Source: Gammaproteobacteria bacterium
Lineage (GTDB): Bacteria > Pseudomonadota > Gammaproteobacteria > HK1
Length of the DNA stretch: 64,000 bases
NCBI GenBank assembly: GCA_021773795.1
Contig: JAJFJT010000025.1
Location: 41,134 to 105,133, forward strand
Reading direction: 5' to 3'
The notes under the pieces are model-generated. The model made no database searches and was not told the DNA's origin. It saw only the letters and a list, made by a program, of their open reading frames with translations. The position numbers and the translations under genes were made by a program. Shown here piece by piece: positions 17,951 to 27,489 of the stretch (position 1 is the first letter of the stretch; every line of letters begins with the position of its first letter).

Positions 17951-18537
17951 TGCCGCATATAAATCTATTGCCCTGGCGCGAGGAGCTGCGCAAACGACGT
18001 CAGCAGGAATTTTCCATTCTGGCCGGTGTTGCAGTTGTGCTGATGCTGGGTGTCATTGCCATCGTACACGTGCAGTTCAACGGCATGTTGGACTACCAGC
18101 AACAGCGAAATGCATTTCTTGAGCAACACATTGCCCAGCTGAATAAGAAAATCCTGGAGATAAAAAATCTCGATGGAGAGAAAAGCCGTCTGCTGGCGCG
18201 CATGGAAATTATTCAGGAGTTGCAGGCCAGTCGTCCCGAGGTGGTTCATCTTTTCGATGAGATGGTCACGACCCTGCCCGACGGAACCTACTATACCAAG
18301 CTGTCCCAGAAGGCCAACAAGCTCAGCCTGGACGGGGTTGCACAGTCCAATGCACGTGTCTCTTCGTTGATGCGCACCCTTGAGGGTTCCGACTGGCTGA
18401 AAAATTCCGAACTGGTAGAGATTACGGCGGATTCTAAAAATAGCGGCGCTAGCGGCGGCCTGCGGATGAGTAATTTCAAGTTGCGCATCCAGCAGAGTAA
18501 GCCGGGTACACCGAATGAAGGGGGGGAATCGGGATGA
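17950..18537 (+). CDS. pilN: Type IV pilus assembly protein PilN
   Basis: PilN is a bitopic inner-membrane protein: a short cytoplasmic N-terminus containing INLLPWREE (the PilM-binding motif, here residues 4-12), one membrane helix (about 22-43), a coiled coil and a ferredoxin-like periplasmic domain that pairs with PilO. All of these are visible in the 195 residues. It starts on the last base of pilM and overlaps pilO by 4 bases, so translation within the operon is tightly coupled. Together with PilO and PilP it forms the alignment complex that joins the motor to the PilQ secretin. Confidence 0.95.
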
Positions 18538-19139
18538 ATCTCTCTGAGCTCCAAAATCTGGACCCCAGCAATATTGGTAGCTGGCCCAAGCCAATCAAAA
18601 TGCTGGTTATTTTGTTGTTATCAGCGGCGGTATTATTTGGCGGCTTTTGGTTTGACACCAAAGAGCAGATGGCGCTGCTGGAAAACGCCGAGGAAAAGGA
18701 AGTTGAGCTAAAAAATATTTTTGAGAGCAAGCAGCGCCGGGCGGCGAGCTTGGGCCCTTTGAAGCGCCAATTAGCAGAAATGAAGCAATCTTTTGGCGCC
18801 ATGTTGCGGCTGTTGCCTAACCGGACCGAAATTGAGGGTCTGTTGGTGGATATATCTCAATCGGGGTTGGCCAGTGGTTTGGAGTTTGAACTATTCAAAC
18901 CGAGTGCTGAGGTTCCCGCGGAGTTCTATGCAATCCAGCCCATCCAGATTCGGGTTACCGGCACTTATCACGAGTTTGGTGAATTCATCAGCGCGGTTGC
19001 GGCCTTGCCAAGAATTGTAACCCAGCACGAGATCACCATCGTGCCGGTAGGTGAACAGAAGGCAGGCAGCGAGCTGCGCATGAATCTGATAGCCAAAACT
19101 TACCGATATCTTGAAGAAGATGAGTTGCAGGCGAAATAG
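18534..19139 (+). CDS. pilO: Type IV pilus assembly protein PilO
   Basis: The 201-residue product has a cytoplasmic N-terminus (NLSELQNLDPSNIGSWP), one membrane helix (about residues 21-40), a coiled coil and a C-terminal ferredoxin-like domain with the typical IQIRVTGTYHEFGEFISAVA stretch. PilO forms heterodimers with PilN in the periplasm and holds PilP. It overlaps pilN by 4 bases and is followed immediately by pilP. Length is normal for the family. Confidence 0.95.
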   Translation: MNLSELQNLDPSNIGSWPKPIKMLVILLLSAAVLFGGFWFDTKEQMALLENAEEKEVELKNIFESKQRRAASLGPLKRQLAEMKQSFGAMLRLLPNRTEIEGLLVDISQSGLASGLEFELFKPSAEVPAEFYAIQPIQIRVTGTYHEFGEFISAVAALPRIVTQHEITIVPVGEQKAGSELRMNLIAKTYRYLEEDELQAK

Positions 19140-19157
19140 TTGGGAGATATGCAAGCT

Positions 19158-19715
19158 ATGGTTCACCTGAACAACTTTCCAAAGACACTGTGGTGTGGTG
19201 CCAAAGTAGTCGCTTTGACTCTGCTGAGTTTGTCGCTGGTTGCCTGCGAGAACAAAGGTATGAGCGACCTTGAGGGCTATGCGCAGCAGATTCTGGCGCG
19301 CAAGAGCCGGAAAATTGCGCCCTTGCCGGAAATTAAGCCCTATGAGGTTTATGCCTATCGGTCCGGTGACGCCAAGGACCCATTTCAGCCCTTTTTCACG
19401 CAGGAGCCGGAGCAGCTGCAGCAGGCAAAAAGTGGTGGGCTCCAGCCAGACTTTAATCGAAACCGTGAGGAGCTTGAGTTATTTCCACTGGATTCTCTGC
19501 GCATGGTGGGAACCATTGAGCAGGGTGGGGAAAGTTGGGGCATCATTCAGTCCAGTGACAGTAGCGTACACCGGGTGCAGATAGACAACTATATGGGCCG
19601 GAATCACGGAAAAATCATCAATATCCAGGAAGACAGTATCGAGCTGGTTGAAATTGCACCCGATGGCCTTGGTGGCTGGGTGGAACGCTCGGCATCGCTG
19701 GCTCTGGTCGAATAG
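19158..19715 (+). CDS. pilP: Type IV pilus assembly lipoprotein PilP
   Basis: PilP is an inner-membrane lipoprotein that links PilN/PilO to the secretin PilQ. The product has a signal sequence with the lipobox LVAC, giving lipidation of that cysteine, followed by an unstructured stretch with APLPEIKPYEVYAYRSGDAKDPF and the C-terminal beta domain. The start is uncertain: an ATG at 19158 sits 11 bases after GGGAG, an ATG at 19149 is too close to that site, and a TTG at 19140 directly follows the pilO stop. The signal sequence is complete in all three cases. It lies between pilO and pilQ in the usual order. Confidence 0.93.
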   Translation: MVHLNNFPKTLWCGAKVVALTLLSLSLVACENKGMSDLEGYAQQILARKSRKIAPLPEIKPYEVYAYRSGDAKDPFQPFFTQEPEQLQQAKSGGLQPDFNRNREELELFPLDSLRMVGTIEQGGESWGIIQSSDSSVHRVQIDNYMGRNHGKIINIQEDSIELVEIAPDGLGGWVERSASLALVE

Positions 19716-19733
19716 CGAGATGGGGATAGCACC

Positions 19734-21863
19734 ATGATAATGCAGTGCAAATTCTATAGATTCAGGGGAACTCGGGTGCCAGGGACCCAGCGTTTGGTCG
19801 GGCTGCTATTGGCCATGCTCATCGTCGGTGCCGGGCTAATGCCCAGTCCGCCACTGCTGGCGGCAAGCAAAGGGGTGAGCTTGGATGAGATCAGCTTCTC
19901 CACGCTTCCTGGTGACCGGGTTGAGGTCAAGCTGACCCTCTCCGAGAAGGCGGCCGAGCCGCTTCATTTTGCGATCGATAATCCAGCACGTATTGCCGTG
20001 GACTTACCGGGGATTGGGCTTAACCTGCCACACAAAACCCAGGCCATTGGTGTCGGTATGGCACGCAGTGTCGTCGCCGTAGAGGCGGGTGGTCGTACCC
20101 GTGTGGTGCTGAATCTGGTCAAGCTGGTGCCCTATGGTTTGCGTGTGGAGGGGAATGCGGTCTATCTGACTCTGGAAAGTGCCGGCGCTGCTGGGAGTAT
20201 TGCTTTTTCACCTGGAGCGGATACGAAGAAAGATCGACGGGTTGATAATGTGGATTTCAGGCGTGGCGAGAATGGAGAGGCGCGTATCATCATCACGCTT
20301 TCTGATGCCGATACGGTTGTCGATACACGTCAGGAAGGCGGGAAAATTCTGGTGGATATTTTTTCCAGCAGCCTGTCCGAAGAACTGCAGCGGCGTCTGG
20401 ACGTGGTCGATTTCGCAACCCCTGTCACCATTGTAGATACCCACGCTCGTGGTAATGATGTGCGCATGGTGCTGGAAACCAAGGGCAATTTTGAGCACGT
20501 CGCTTATCAGTCCGATAATCTTTTTACCCTGGATGTTAAGAGGGTCCGTAAAGAGGACGCAGAAAGGGCAAATAAAAAGAAATTTGGCTATACCGGTGAG
20601 CGCCTATCATTAAGTTTTCAAAATATCGAGGTGCGTGCGGTACTGCAGCTGATTGCTGATTTCACCGGGCTCAATTTGGTGGCTAGTGACACGGTCAGTG
20701 GCAGTCTCACACTACGCCTGAAAAATGTTCCCTGGGATCAGGCCTTGGATATCATTCTTCGCAGCAAGGGGCTGGCCATGCGCCAGGCGGGTAATGTCGT
20801 TATGGTGGCGCCTAGCGAAGAGATCGCCGCACGTGAAAAGCTGGAGTTGGAGGCGCAGCAGCAAATTACCGAGTTAGCGCCGCTGCAGACAGAATTTGTC
20901 CAAGTCAATTATGCCAAGGCCTCGGATCTTGCTGATTTGCTCAAGGCGAAGGAAAACTCGCTGATGTCCGAGCGCGGTAACGTCAGTGTGGACGAGCGTA
21001 CCAATACCCTGCTGGTGCGTGACACTGCTGAGAATCTCAACAGTATCCGTGGTCTGGTGCTGGAACTCGACGTGCCGGTAAGACAGGTTCTTATCGAGTC
21101 ACGTATTGTCATTGCAGATGACAATTTCAGTAAGGATTTGGGGGTTAAATTCGGTTTCTCCAGGGGAACTTCCTTCGATAACAAATCCCGTACTTTGATT
21201 TTAGGCGGCAAATTGCCGGGTGATACCGCCTTTGGTGATCCAGCAGTGACCACGGCGTTTTCCACTGACAGCAACGAAAATTTACTCGTTGATCTGCCTA
21301 TCGGAAATCCTGCCGGTGCGCTTGGTTTTGCCATTGGCAAGTTGGGCAGCAGTCTATTGCAACTGGAGTTGCAGGCAATGCAGGCGGATGGACGAGGTGA
21401 GGTGCTTTCCAACCCGCGGGTAATCACCTCTAATCAGAAAGAAGCGATAATTGAGCAGGGCACGGAAATACCCTTTCAGGAAGCGACCTCCAGTGGTGCT
21501 ACCTCTACCTCCTTCAAGAAGGCGGTGTTAAGCCTCAAGGTCACGCCACAAATTACTCCGGATGACCGGGTTATCATGGATCTTGCGGTCAATCAGGACA
21601 CCGTTGGCCAGATCTTTTCCGGCGTACCCAGCATCAATACCCGGGAACTCAAAACCCAGGTTCTGGTTGATAACGGGGATACCGTGGTACTTGGTGGCGT
21701 TTATGAGCAGGTGACGCGAGACGATAGCCAGCGCGTTCCTTTCTTTGGTGATCTTCCCTATGTAGGCTTCCTCTTTCGCACCACCACGAAGCGGGATAAC
21801 AAGAGCGAGTTGTTGATATTTGTTACCCCGAAAATCCTCAAGGAAACCCTCAGCGTCCGCTAA
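19734..21863 (+). CDS. pilQ: Type IV pilus secretin PilQ
   Basis: PilQ is the outer-membrane secretin through which the pilus fibre passes. The 709-residue precursor has a signal peptide (about 1-44, ending PPLLAAS), two AMIN domains that bind peptidoglycan (about 50-150 and 175-280), an STN/N0 domain starting near LSFQNIEVRAVLQLIADFTG, an N1 domain, and the C-terminal secretin barrel with VLSNPRVITSNQKEAIIEQG, IPF and VPFFGDLPYVGFLFR. It closes the pilMNOPQ operon. A hairpin lies 47 bases downstream. Length is typical of gammaproteobacterial PilQ. Confidence 0.96.
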   Translation: MIMQCKFYRFRGTRVPGTQRLVGLLLAMLIVGAGLMPSPPLLAASKGVSLDEISFSTLPGDRVEVKLTLSEKAAEPLHFAIDNPARIAVDLPGIGLNLPHKTQAIGVGMARSVVAVEAGGRTRVVLNLVKLVPYGLRVEGNAVYLTLESAGAAGSIAFSPGADTKKDRRVDNVDFRRGENGEARIIITLSDADTVVDTRQEGGKILVDIFSSSLSEELQRRLDVVDFATPVTIVDTHARGNDVRMVLETKGNFEHVAYQSDNLFTLDVKRVRKEDAERANKKKFGYTGERLSLSFQNIEVRAVLQLIADFTGLNLVASDTVSGSLTLRLKNVPWDQALDIILRSKGLAMRQAGNVVMVAPSEEIAAREKLELEAQQQITELAPLQTEFVQVNYAKASDLADLLKAKENSLMSERGNVSVDERTNTLLVRDTAENLNSIRGLVLELDVPVRQVLIESRIVIADDNFSKDLGVKFGFSRGTSFDNKSRTLILGGKLPGDTAFGDPAVTTAFSTDSNENLLVDLPIGNPAGALGFAIGKLGSSLLQLELQAMQADGRGEVLSNPRVITSNQKEAIIEQGTEIPFQEATSSGATSTSFKKAVLSLKVTPQITPDDRVIMDLAVNQDTVGQIFSGVPSINTRELKTQVLVDNGDTVVLGGVYEQVTRDDSQRVPFFGDLPYVGFLFRTTTKRDNKSELLIFVTPKILKETLSVR

Positions 21864-21909
21864 GCTCCGCGTTGTCCGAGACGCGGTTGCAGTCATTAAG
21901 GCCGGCTAA

Positions 21910-21928
21910 CCGGGAGCAGTGCTCCCGG
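21910..21928. terminator. GC-rich palindrome after pilQ
   Basis: CCGGGAGCA and TGCTCCCGG (21910-21918 and 21920-21928) can form a strong short hairpin 47 bases after the pilQ stop. There is no T run after it, so it may be a weak or factor-dependent terminator, or an mRNA-stabilising stem between pilQ and aroK. Confidence 0.35.
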
Positions 21929-22005
21929 ACTTTGCTTCGTCCTGGCACCCCTCTGTGCCTGACAGCATTTTTGGTTGGAAGCATTGAGATGCCACGGTTC
22001 CACCT

Positions 22006-22524
22006 ATGAATATCCCGGAAAATATCTATCTCGTGGGCTCCATGGGCGCGGGCAAGACTACCGTTGGTAAGCAGCTCGCGCTCAGCCTCGGAAAGCGCTT
22101 TCTCGACAGTGACAAGGAGATCGAGGGGCGTACCGGCGTTGATATTCCGTTGATCTTTGAGCTGGAGGGCGAGACAGGATTTCGTAAACGCGAACGGCGC
22201 ATGATCGAAGAGCTGACTGCACAAAAGGAGCTTGTGCTCGCCACTGGCGGCGGAGCGGTACTGGATGAAGGCAACCGTTCCCATCTCGTTGGCCGTGGTT
22301 TTGTAATCTATCTCTGCGCACCCATAGAACTGCTCGTGGAGCGCACCGCACGGTCTAGAAATCGCCCCCTGTTGGCCACCACTGACCGGCGGGCGCGGCT
22401 ACAGGAAATTCTTGAAGTTCGCGATCCTCTGTATCGGCAGGTGGCGGATCTGACGGTGGAGAGCAACCATCGCAGTGCGCGCTGGATGGTGCGCCATATC
22501 CTGGATGCCCTGGAAGCGTTATGA
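22006..22524 (+). CDS. aroK: Shikimate kinase
   Basis: AroK phosphorylates shikimate at O3 with ATP in the aromatic amino acid pathway. The 172-residue protein has the P-loop GSMGAGKT (11-18), the shikimate-binding residues in DSDKEIE and the GFRKRERR segment, and the glycine-rich ATGGGAVL motif (near 78-85). The lid arginines are in RTARSRNRPLL. It sits between pilQ and aroB, the conserved gammaproteobacterial order, and overlaps aroB by 4 bases. Confidence 0.97.
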   Translation: MNIPENIYLVGSMGAGKTTVGKQLALSLGKRFLDSDKEIEGRTGVDIPLIFELEGETGFRKRERRMIEELTAQKELVLATGGGAVLDEGNRSHLVGRGFVIYLCAPIELLVERTARSRNRPLLATTDRRARLQEILEVRDPLYRQVADLTVESNHRSARWMVRHILDALEAL

Positions 22525-23594
22525 ATACTGTTCAGGTAAATCTGGGCAGCCGTAGCTACCCGATTTACATTGGTGAGGGGCTCCTCGGCAGGGCAGAATT
22601 GGTGACCCCACACATCGTTGGTCATCAGGTGCTGGTAGTAACGGATGAACAGGTCGCACCACAGTATCTGGCACCGGTTCTCGCCAGCCTTTCCGATTAC
22701 CAAACCGAGCAGTTGATCCTGCCGACCGGTGAGTCGCACAAGACCCCGGCAACGCTAAACCAAATTTTCGATGTTCTTCTACAGTACCGTTTTTCCCGTG
22801 ATGCCACCCTGGTGGCGCTCGGCGGCGGGGTGATTGGCGATATGGTCGGTTTTGCTGCTGCCTGTTATCAGCGTGGCGTCCGCTTTATACAGATGCCAAC
22901 CACGCTGTTGGCCCAAGTGGATTCATCGGTGGGGGGCAAGACCGCGGTCAACCATCCCCTGGGTAAAAACATGATTGGCGCCTTCCATCAGCCATGCTGT
23001 GTCGTTGCCGATACCTCTACCTTGCAAAGCCTGGATCCGCGACAGCTACGAGCTGGTTGTGCAGAGGTTATCAAGTATGGATTGATTAGCGATGTCGGGT
23101 TTTTCGTCTGGTTAGAGGAGCATTTGCAGGCAGTGCTTGGTCTGGAGCCGCAGGCCATAGCCGAGGCCGTACGTCGTTCCTGTGAGAATAAAGCGGCGGT
23201 GGTGAGTGCCGATGAGCATGAACGTGGCCAGCGTGCATTACTCAATCTGGGCCATACCTTTGGTCATGCGATTGAAACGGGCCTTGGGTATGGACGCTGG
23301 ATTCATGGCGAGGCGGTAGCCGTGGGTATGGTGATGGCGGCCCGGATGTCGGTTCGTCTCGGCCTGCTTCCCGAGGGTGAGGCGGTGCGTACGCGGGAAT
23401 TACTCGAGTGCACCGGGCTACCTGTAAAATTGCCGGCGGAGCTCGGCGTCGAAGAAATGCTGGCTCATATGTCCGTGGACAAAAAAGTGCTCGCGGGGAA
23501 ACTGCGTTTGGTGTTGTTGGAGGCTATTGGCCAAGCAACACTGGTAGATGATTTTGACCCTGTAATTCTACGGGAAACCCTGCAGGAGGCGTGA
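22521..23594 (+). CDS. aroB: 3-dehydroquinate synthase
   Basis: AroB converts DAHP to 3-dehydroquinate, using NAD+ and a divalent metal. The 357-residue protein has the family motifs ALGGGVIGDMVGFAA, TTLLAQVDSSVGGKTAVNHP, AEVIKYGLI with its metal-binding glutamate, and NLGHTFGHAIE with metal-binding histidine. It starts inside the end of aroK, so the two are translationally coupled and provide successive parts of the same pathway. It is followed by dgt after 55 bases. Confidence 0.97.
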   Translation: MNTVQVNLGSRSYPIYIGEGLLGRAELVTPHIVGHQVLVVTDEQVAPQYLAPVLASLSDYQTEQLILPTGESHKTPATLNQIFDVLLQYRFSRDATLVALGGGVIGDMVGFAAACYQRGVRFIQMPTTLLAQVDSSVGGKTAVNHPLGKNMIGAFHQPCCVVADTSTLQSLDPRQLRAGCAEVIKYGLISDVGFFVWLEEHLQAVLGLEPQAIAEAVRRSCENKAAVVSADEHERGQRALLNLGHTFGHAIETGLGYGRWIHGEAVAVGMVMAARMSVRLGLLPEGEAVRTRELLECTGLPVKLPAELGVEEMLAHMSVDKKVLAGKLRLVLLEAIGQATLVDDFDPVILRETLQEA

Positions 23595-23649
23595 GTAAAT
23601 GATGCTTTTCTGTTTCGCTTCACATGGCTGTGGTTAGCGGTAAAACAGA

Positions 23650-24804
23650 ATGCCAATGGAGTTAGCACCCTATGCGGCCAGTGATGCGACCACCCGTGGC
23701 CGGGTCTACGAGGAGTCGGCTCCGGACTGGCGTGGGGAGTTCCAACGTGATCGTGATCGGATCATCCACTGTGCTGCCTTTCGGCGCCTGGAATATAAAA
23801 CCCAGGTCTTTGTAAATCATGAGGGTGATATGTTCCGCACCCGTCTGACCCACTCCATCGAAGTCGCACAGATCGCGCGTACCATTGCCCGTGCCCTTTC
23901 CCTTAACGAGGACCTCACTGAGGCCATCGCGCTGGCTCATGATCTGGGTCACGCGCCTTTTGGCCATGCGGGGCAGGAATCCTTGAACGGCTGTATGCGT
24001 GAATACGGTGGTTTTGAGCATAATCTCCAGTCATTGCGGGTAGTCGAGCTGCTGGAGGAGCACTACGCCAGTTTTCCCGGGCTCAATCTCAGCTTTGAGA
24101 CCCGCGAGGGGATCCTGAAGCATTGCGCTCGCGCCAATCATGAACGGGCGGGGGAGGCAGGTGTACGTTTTCGTGCCGGGGGGCAACCTGGCCTGGAAGC
24201 ACAGGTAGCGGATCTGGCCGACGAGATCGCCTACAACAACCACGATTTGGATGATGGCCTGCGGGCTGGCTTAATTGAGGTGGCGAAGTTGGAGGAAATC
24301 ACCCTGTTTCGGGAGCCTTACCTGGAGGTGTGCCGCAGGTGGCCAGAGTTGTCCCAACGGGGGGTGATTCACGAGGTGATTCGGCGCATGGTCAATCGTC
24401 AGGTCTGTGACCTGATCGAGACCAGCCGCGATCTCATTGCATCGGTGGCGCCCGCTGATATTGATGCGGTGCGCGCGCATGATGGACCGTTGATCCGCTT
24501 CGAGTCGACGATGCAGGCGGCACATCGGGAGCTGAAACACTATCTGGGTACCCATCTGTATCGCCATTACCGGGTCCACCGCATGACCACCAAGGCCAAA
24601 CGCACCTTGAAGGCCTTGTTTGAGGCATTCATGGTGGACTCCCAGGTGCTTCCTCCCACCACCCGTTCACGTGTGCAAGCATTGCAAGAAACGGATGGTG
24701 AGGCCGGCAAGGCGCGGGGCATTGTGGACTATATCGCCGGCATGACGGATCGCTATGCGATTGCCGAATACGAACGCCTGTTTACCCCGTCACAACTGAC
24801 CTGA
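23650..24804 (+). CDS. dgt: Deoxyguanosinetriphosphate triphosphohydrolase (dGTPase-like, HD domain)
   Basis: Enzymes of this HD-domain family split dNTPs into deoxynucleoside and triphosphate. The 384-residue product has the metal-binding H...HD...D set: His68 in RLTHSIEV, His97-Asp98 in LAHDLGHAPFGH, and a later Asp in DLADEIAYNNHDLDD. At 384 residues it belongs to the shorter dGTPase-like type rather than the ~505-residue Escherichia coli form, so its substrate may be broader than dGTP. The gene lies between aroB and the DamX-like gene; aroK-aroB-dgt order is also known in betaproteobacteria. The ATG at 23656 is an alternative start. Confidence 0.93.
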   Translation: MPMELAPYAASDATTRGRVYEESAPDWRGEFQRDRDRIIHCAAFRRLEYKTQVFVNHEGDMFRTRLTHSIEVAQIARTIARALSLNEDLTEAIALAHDLGHAPFGHAGQESLNGCMREYGGFEHNLQSLRVVELLEEHYASFPGLNLSFETREGILKHCARANHERAGEAGVRFRAGGQPGLEAQVADLADEIAYNNHDLDDGLRAGLIEVAKLEEITLFREPYLEVCRRWPELSQRGVIHEVIRRMVNRQVCDLIETSRDLIASVAPADIDAVRAHDGPLIRFESTMQAAHRELKHYLGTHLYRHYRVHRMTTKAKRTLKALFEAFMVDSQVLPPTTRSRVQALQETDGEAGKARGIVDYIAGMTDRYAIAEYERLFTPSQLT

Positions 24805-24812
24805 GGGAGCGG

Positions 24813-26321
24813 ATGATGACATCCTATTTCGATGACGGCGGGCAATTTTTCAGTACGCCCTCCCTGAGCAAACAGCTTAAGCTCGCCCATCACCTCATCG
24901 GCTACAGTGATAATTTTCTGGTGGTGACCGGGGTGGAGGGTAGCGGCAAGACGCGTTTTCTGCATGAGAGCGCCGAGCTGGCGGGTGATAGGCGCATTTG
25001 CCAACTGCAGGGCCGGGAGCTTGTCGATACCGCAGCTCTTATGCAGAAGCTCTCCCTGCATTTCGCGGTCGCCGCCGTTGAGTCCGATAGCGACGGAGTA
25101 CAGGCCATACGCGAACTCCTCAGGAAGGCCTCGCGCCCTGCTGGAGCCGTGGTGCTGATGGTCGATGATGCCCAACTGCTGGCATCTGCGACCCTTGAGT
25201 TGCTCATCGATCTCGCTTGTAGCGAGGAAAAAGAGGTGCTCAGGCTGGTGTTGGCAGTGCCACCTACGGCGATGACGGTGATTGGGCAACTGGCCCAGCG
25301 GCGTGGTGCAGGTCAGCGTGTGCACTGCATCGACATGCCTTCTTTGAGTGAAGAGGAGACGGCCGACTTTCTTCATCTGCTATTGAGTCAGGCGGAGTGG
25401 AGCGGGGATAGCCCATTTGACGATACGGCGGTGCACACCATTTACCAGCGTAGCAACGGCCTCCCCGGACGTATCCAGCAAGTCGCAGCCGAGATGCTGC
25501 AACCGCCGCAAGAGGTTTCCAGCTTCTGGACAGGGACGACCGGGCGGCTTGCCGTCTGGGGAATTATTGCGGCAGTTTTGTTGCTGGCTAGCTGGAGTTT
25601 ATTCCGGGGAGATGCCGAGGCTCCAAAAAAGCAGCTTTCTCATCCCGCCTTACCGCCACAGGCAGTCACCCAACCGGAACCCCTTATCCCCATCACGCCG
25701 GAGGTTCCGGCGGTTGCAACCGTAGACCACGGGCCGTCGCCAGAGGTTGAGGCAAGCGCGGAGCCAGTGGTCCAGCCATTGCCAATGGAAACAGCCGTAG
25801 ACAGGGACGAAATTCCACCCCCCGAAGTGGTGACTAGCGTGCCTGCCGTAGTACCGCCGGCACCGCAGGAGCCGACAGCGACCGAGCCTGCGATAGAGCT
25901 AAAAACCGTAGTGAAAACGACTGTGAATGAGGCGCCTGGCACGGTGCAGGTGGAACAGCGTGTGGCCCTGGACAGCTCGTTACAAACGAAGCCCGCCTTG
26001 CCTGAGGCGTTGGCCGCCCTGCATGACCTTTTCTGGTTAGCCAAGCAAAAGCCGGAGCATCACACCATCCAGATATTCGCGACATATCATCTGCAGTCAC
26101 TGGATAAATTTGTTGTTAGCCGGGCAATCGATAAAGATTTCGCCTGGTTTGAGACGGTACACCGTGGCAAGCCGTGGTATGTATTGGTCCACGGAATTTA
26201 TCAGGAGCGTAATGACGCCCGTGCCGCCATCGCGGCCCTCCCCTCGGCGCTCAGGCAGGCGAAGCCCTGGATTCGGACTATTGCCAGTATTACGGCGACG
26301 GCCACATCATCCGGCCAATGA
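24813..26321 (+). CDS. damX: DamX-like protein: AAA ATPase domain fused to a C-terminal SPOR domain
   Basis: The 502-residue protein has an N-terminal AAA (ExeA/GspA-like) domain with Walker A GVEGSGKT (40-47) and a Walker B-type LMVDDAQLL near residue 114. One membrane segment (about 243-260) and a long proline-rich linker (about 270-390) follow, and it ends in a SPOR domain (about 418-495, beginning HHTIQIFATYHLQSLDKF). This is the DamX layout; SPOR domains target it to the division septum. It follows aroK-aroB-dgt, matching the aroKB-damX neighbourhood of other gammaproteobacteria. A Shine-Dalgarno site GAGGGAGC precedes the start. Here the ATPase motifs look intact. Confidence 0.9.
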   Translation: MMTSYFDDGGQFFSTPSLSKQLKLAHHLIGYSDNFLVVTGVEGSGKTRFLHESAELAGDRRICQLQGRELVDTAALMQKLSLHFAVAAVESDSDGVQAIRELLRKASRPAGAVVLMVDDAQLLASATLELLIDLACSEEKEVLRLVLAVPPTAMTVIGQLAQRRGAGQRVHCIDMPSLSEEETADFLHLLLSQAEWSGDSPFDDTAVHTIYQRSNGLPGRIQQVAAEMLQPPQEVSSFWTGTTGRLAVWGIIAAVLLLASWSLFRGDAEAPKKQLSHPALPPQAVTQPEPLIPITPEVPAVATVDHGPSPEVEASAEPVVQPLPMETAVDRDEIPPPEVVTSVPAVVPPAPQEPTATEPAIELKTVVKTTVNEAPGTVQVEQRVALDSSLQTKPALPEALAALHDLFWLAKQKPEHHTIQIFATYHLQSLDKFVVSRAIDKDFAWFETVHRGKPWYVLVHGIYQERNDARAAIAALPSALRQAKPWIRTIASITATATSSGQ

Positions 26322-26368
26322 CACGGTTATTCTAATCGTATAATATACTTCGCTTTTTTCTCCCGGCC

Positions 26369-26390
26369 GCGACCCGTTTCTGCGGGTCGC
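26369..26390. other. Strong hairpin in the hemE leader
   Basis: GCGACCCG (26369-26376) and CGGGTCGC (26383-26390) form a perfect 8-pair stem with a 6-base loop, 31 bases before the hemE start. A TATAAT box lies at 26339-26344 without a good -35 box. The hairpin may end transcription of the damX unit or act in the hemE leader. No T run follows. Confidence 0.4.
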
Positions 26391-26421
26391 GCATGCCATC
26401 ATTCAGGATTAATTACGCGCA

Positions 26422-27489
26422 GTGTCTGCTCCCGTGGAAAAGCCAAAAAATGATCGCCTGTTGCGTGCGTTGGCACGTCAGCCGGTGGATGCGACGCCGG
26501 TGTGGATCATGCGTCAGGCTGGTCGTTATCTGCCCGAGTATCGCGAGACTCGGGCCCGGGCCGGTAGTTTTCTAAAGCTTTGCAGCACCCCGGAACTGGC
26601 TTGTGAAGTGACCTTGCAGCCACTCGAACGCTTTTCCCTGGATGCTGCAATTTTGTTTTCCGACATTCTGACTATCCCTAATGCCATGGGGTTGGGGCTG
26701 GAGTTTGTTGAGGGTGAGGGCCCCAGTTTCCAGCGCCCGGTGCAAACGGTGCGGGCAATCATGGACCTCGGTGTGCCTGATCCGGAGACGGAACTACGTT
26801 ACGTTATGGATGCCGTTCTCCTGATCCGCAAGGAGCTGGATAATCGGGTACCGCTCATCGGTTTTTCCGGGAGCCCATGGACCCTTGCGAGTTATATGGT
26901 AGAAGGGCAGGCGCCTGGACATTTCCGCAAGGTGAAGGGCTTGATGTACGGGGAACCGGAGGCGCTGCACCATCTGCTGGATATCCTGGCGCGTTCCGTG
27001 GCGGCTTACCTGGAGGCCCAGATGAAGGCCGGTGCCCAGGTGTTGATGATTTTTGATACCTGGGGTGGGGTGCTAACAACCGCCGCCTATGAGGAATTTT
27101 CTCTGCGTTATATGCACCAGATCCTGGCGCTATTGCCTACCGAGAATCGGCCGCCGGTGATCCTCTTTAGCAAGGGCGGTGGCGGTTGGCTGGAGTCCAT
27201 GGCCGCCACAGGCTGTGATGCCCTCGGTCTCGACTGGAGCATGGATATGGGCACGGCGCGAAGCCTTGTTGGTGGTCAGGTTGCCTTACAAGGGAATCTG
27301 GACCCCGCTTTGCTAGAGGCTCCCGATGAGGTTATTCGTACCGAGGTGGGGCGGGTGCTTGCGAGTTATGGTGGGGGCGCTGGCCATATCTTCAATTTGG
27401 GGCACGGTATTCAGCCCTGGATGAAGCCGGAAAAGATGGCGGTGTTGGTGGATGCCGTGCATGAGTTGAGTCGGCAGTACCATCCATGA
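26422..27489 (+). CDS. hemE: Uroporphyrinogen decarboxylase
   Basis: HemE removes four carboxyl groups from uroporphyrinogen III to give coproporphyrinogen III in heme synthesis. The 355-residue TIM-barrel protein has the N-terminal signature [17 protein letters not shown] with substrate-binding arginines, the [13 protein letters not shown] loop with its catalytic aspartate, the [13 protein letters not shown] stretch, and NLGHGIQPW near the end. The start is GTG ([13 protein letters not shown]). It overlaps the DUF368 gene by 4 bases. Other heme genes, hemL and hemJ, lie elsewhere in the window. Confidence 0.97.
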   Translation: MSAPVEKPKNDRLLRALARQPVDATPVWIMRQAGRYLPEYRETRARAGSFLKLCSTPELACEVTLQPLERFSLDAAILFSDILTIPNAMGLGLEFVEGEGPSFQRPVQTVRAIMDLGVPDPETELRYVMDAVLLIRKELDNRVPLIGFSGSPWTLASYMVEGQAPGHFRKVKGLMYGEPEALHHLLDILARSVAAYLEAQMKAGAQVLMIFDTWGGVLTTAAYEEFSLRYMHQILALLPTENRPPVILFSKGGGGWLESMAATGCDALGLDWSMDMGTARSLVGGQVALQGNLDPALLEAPDEVIRTEVGRVLASYGGGAGHIFNLGHGIQPWMKPEKMAVLVDAVHELSRQYHP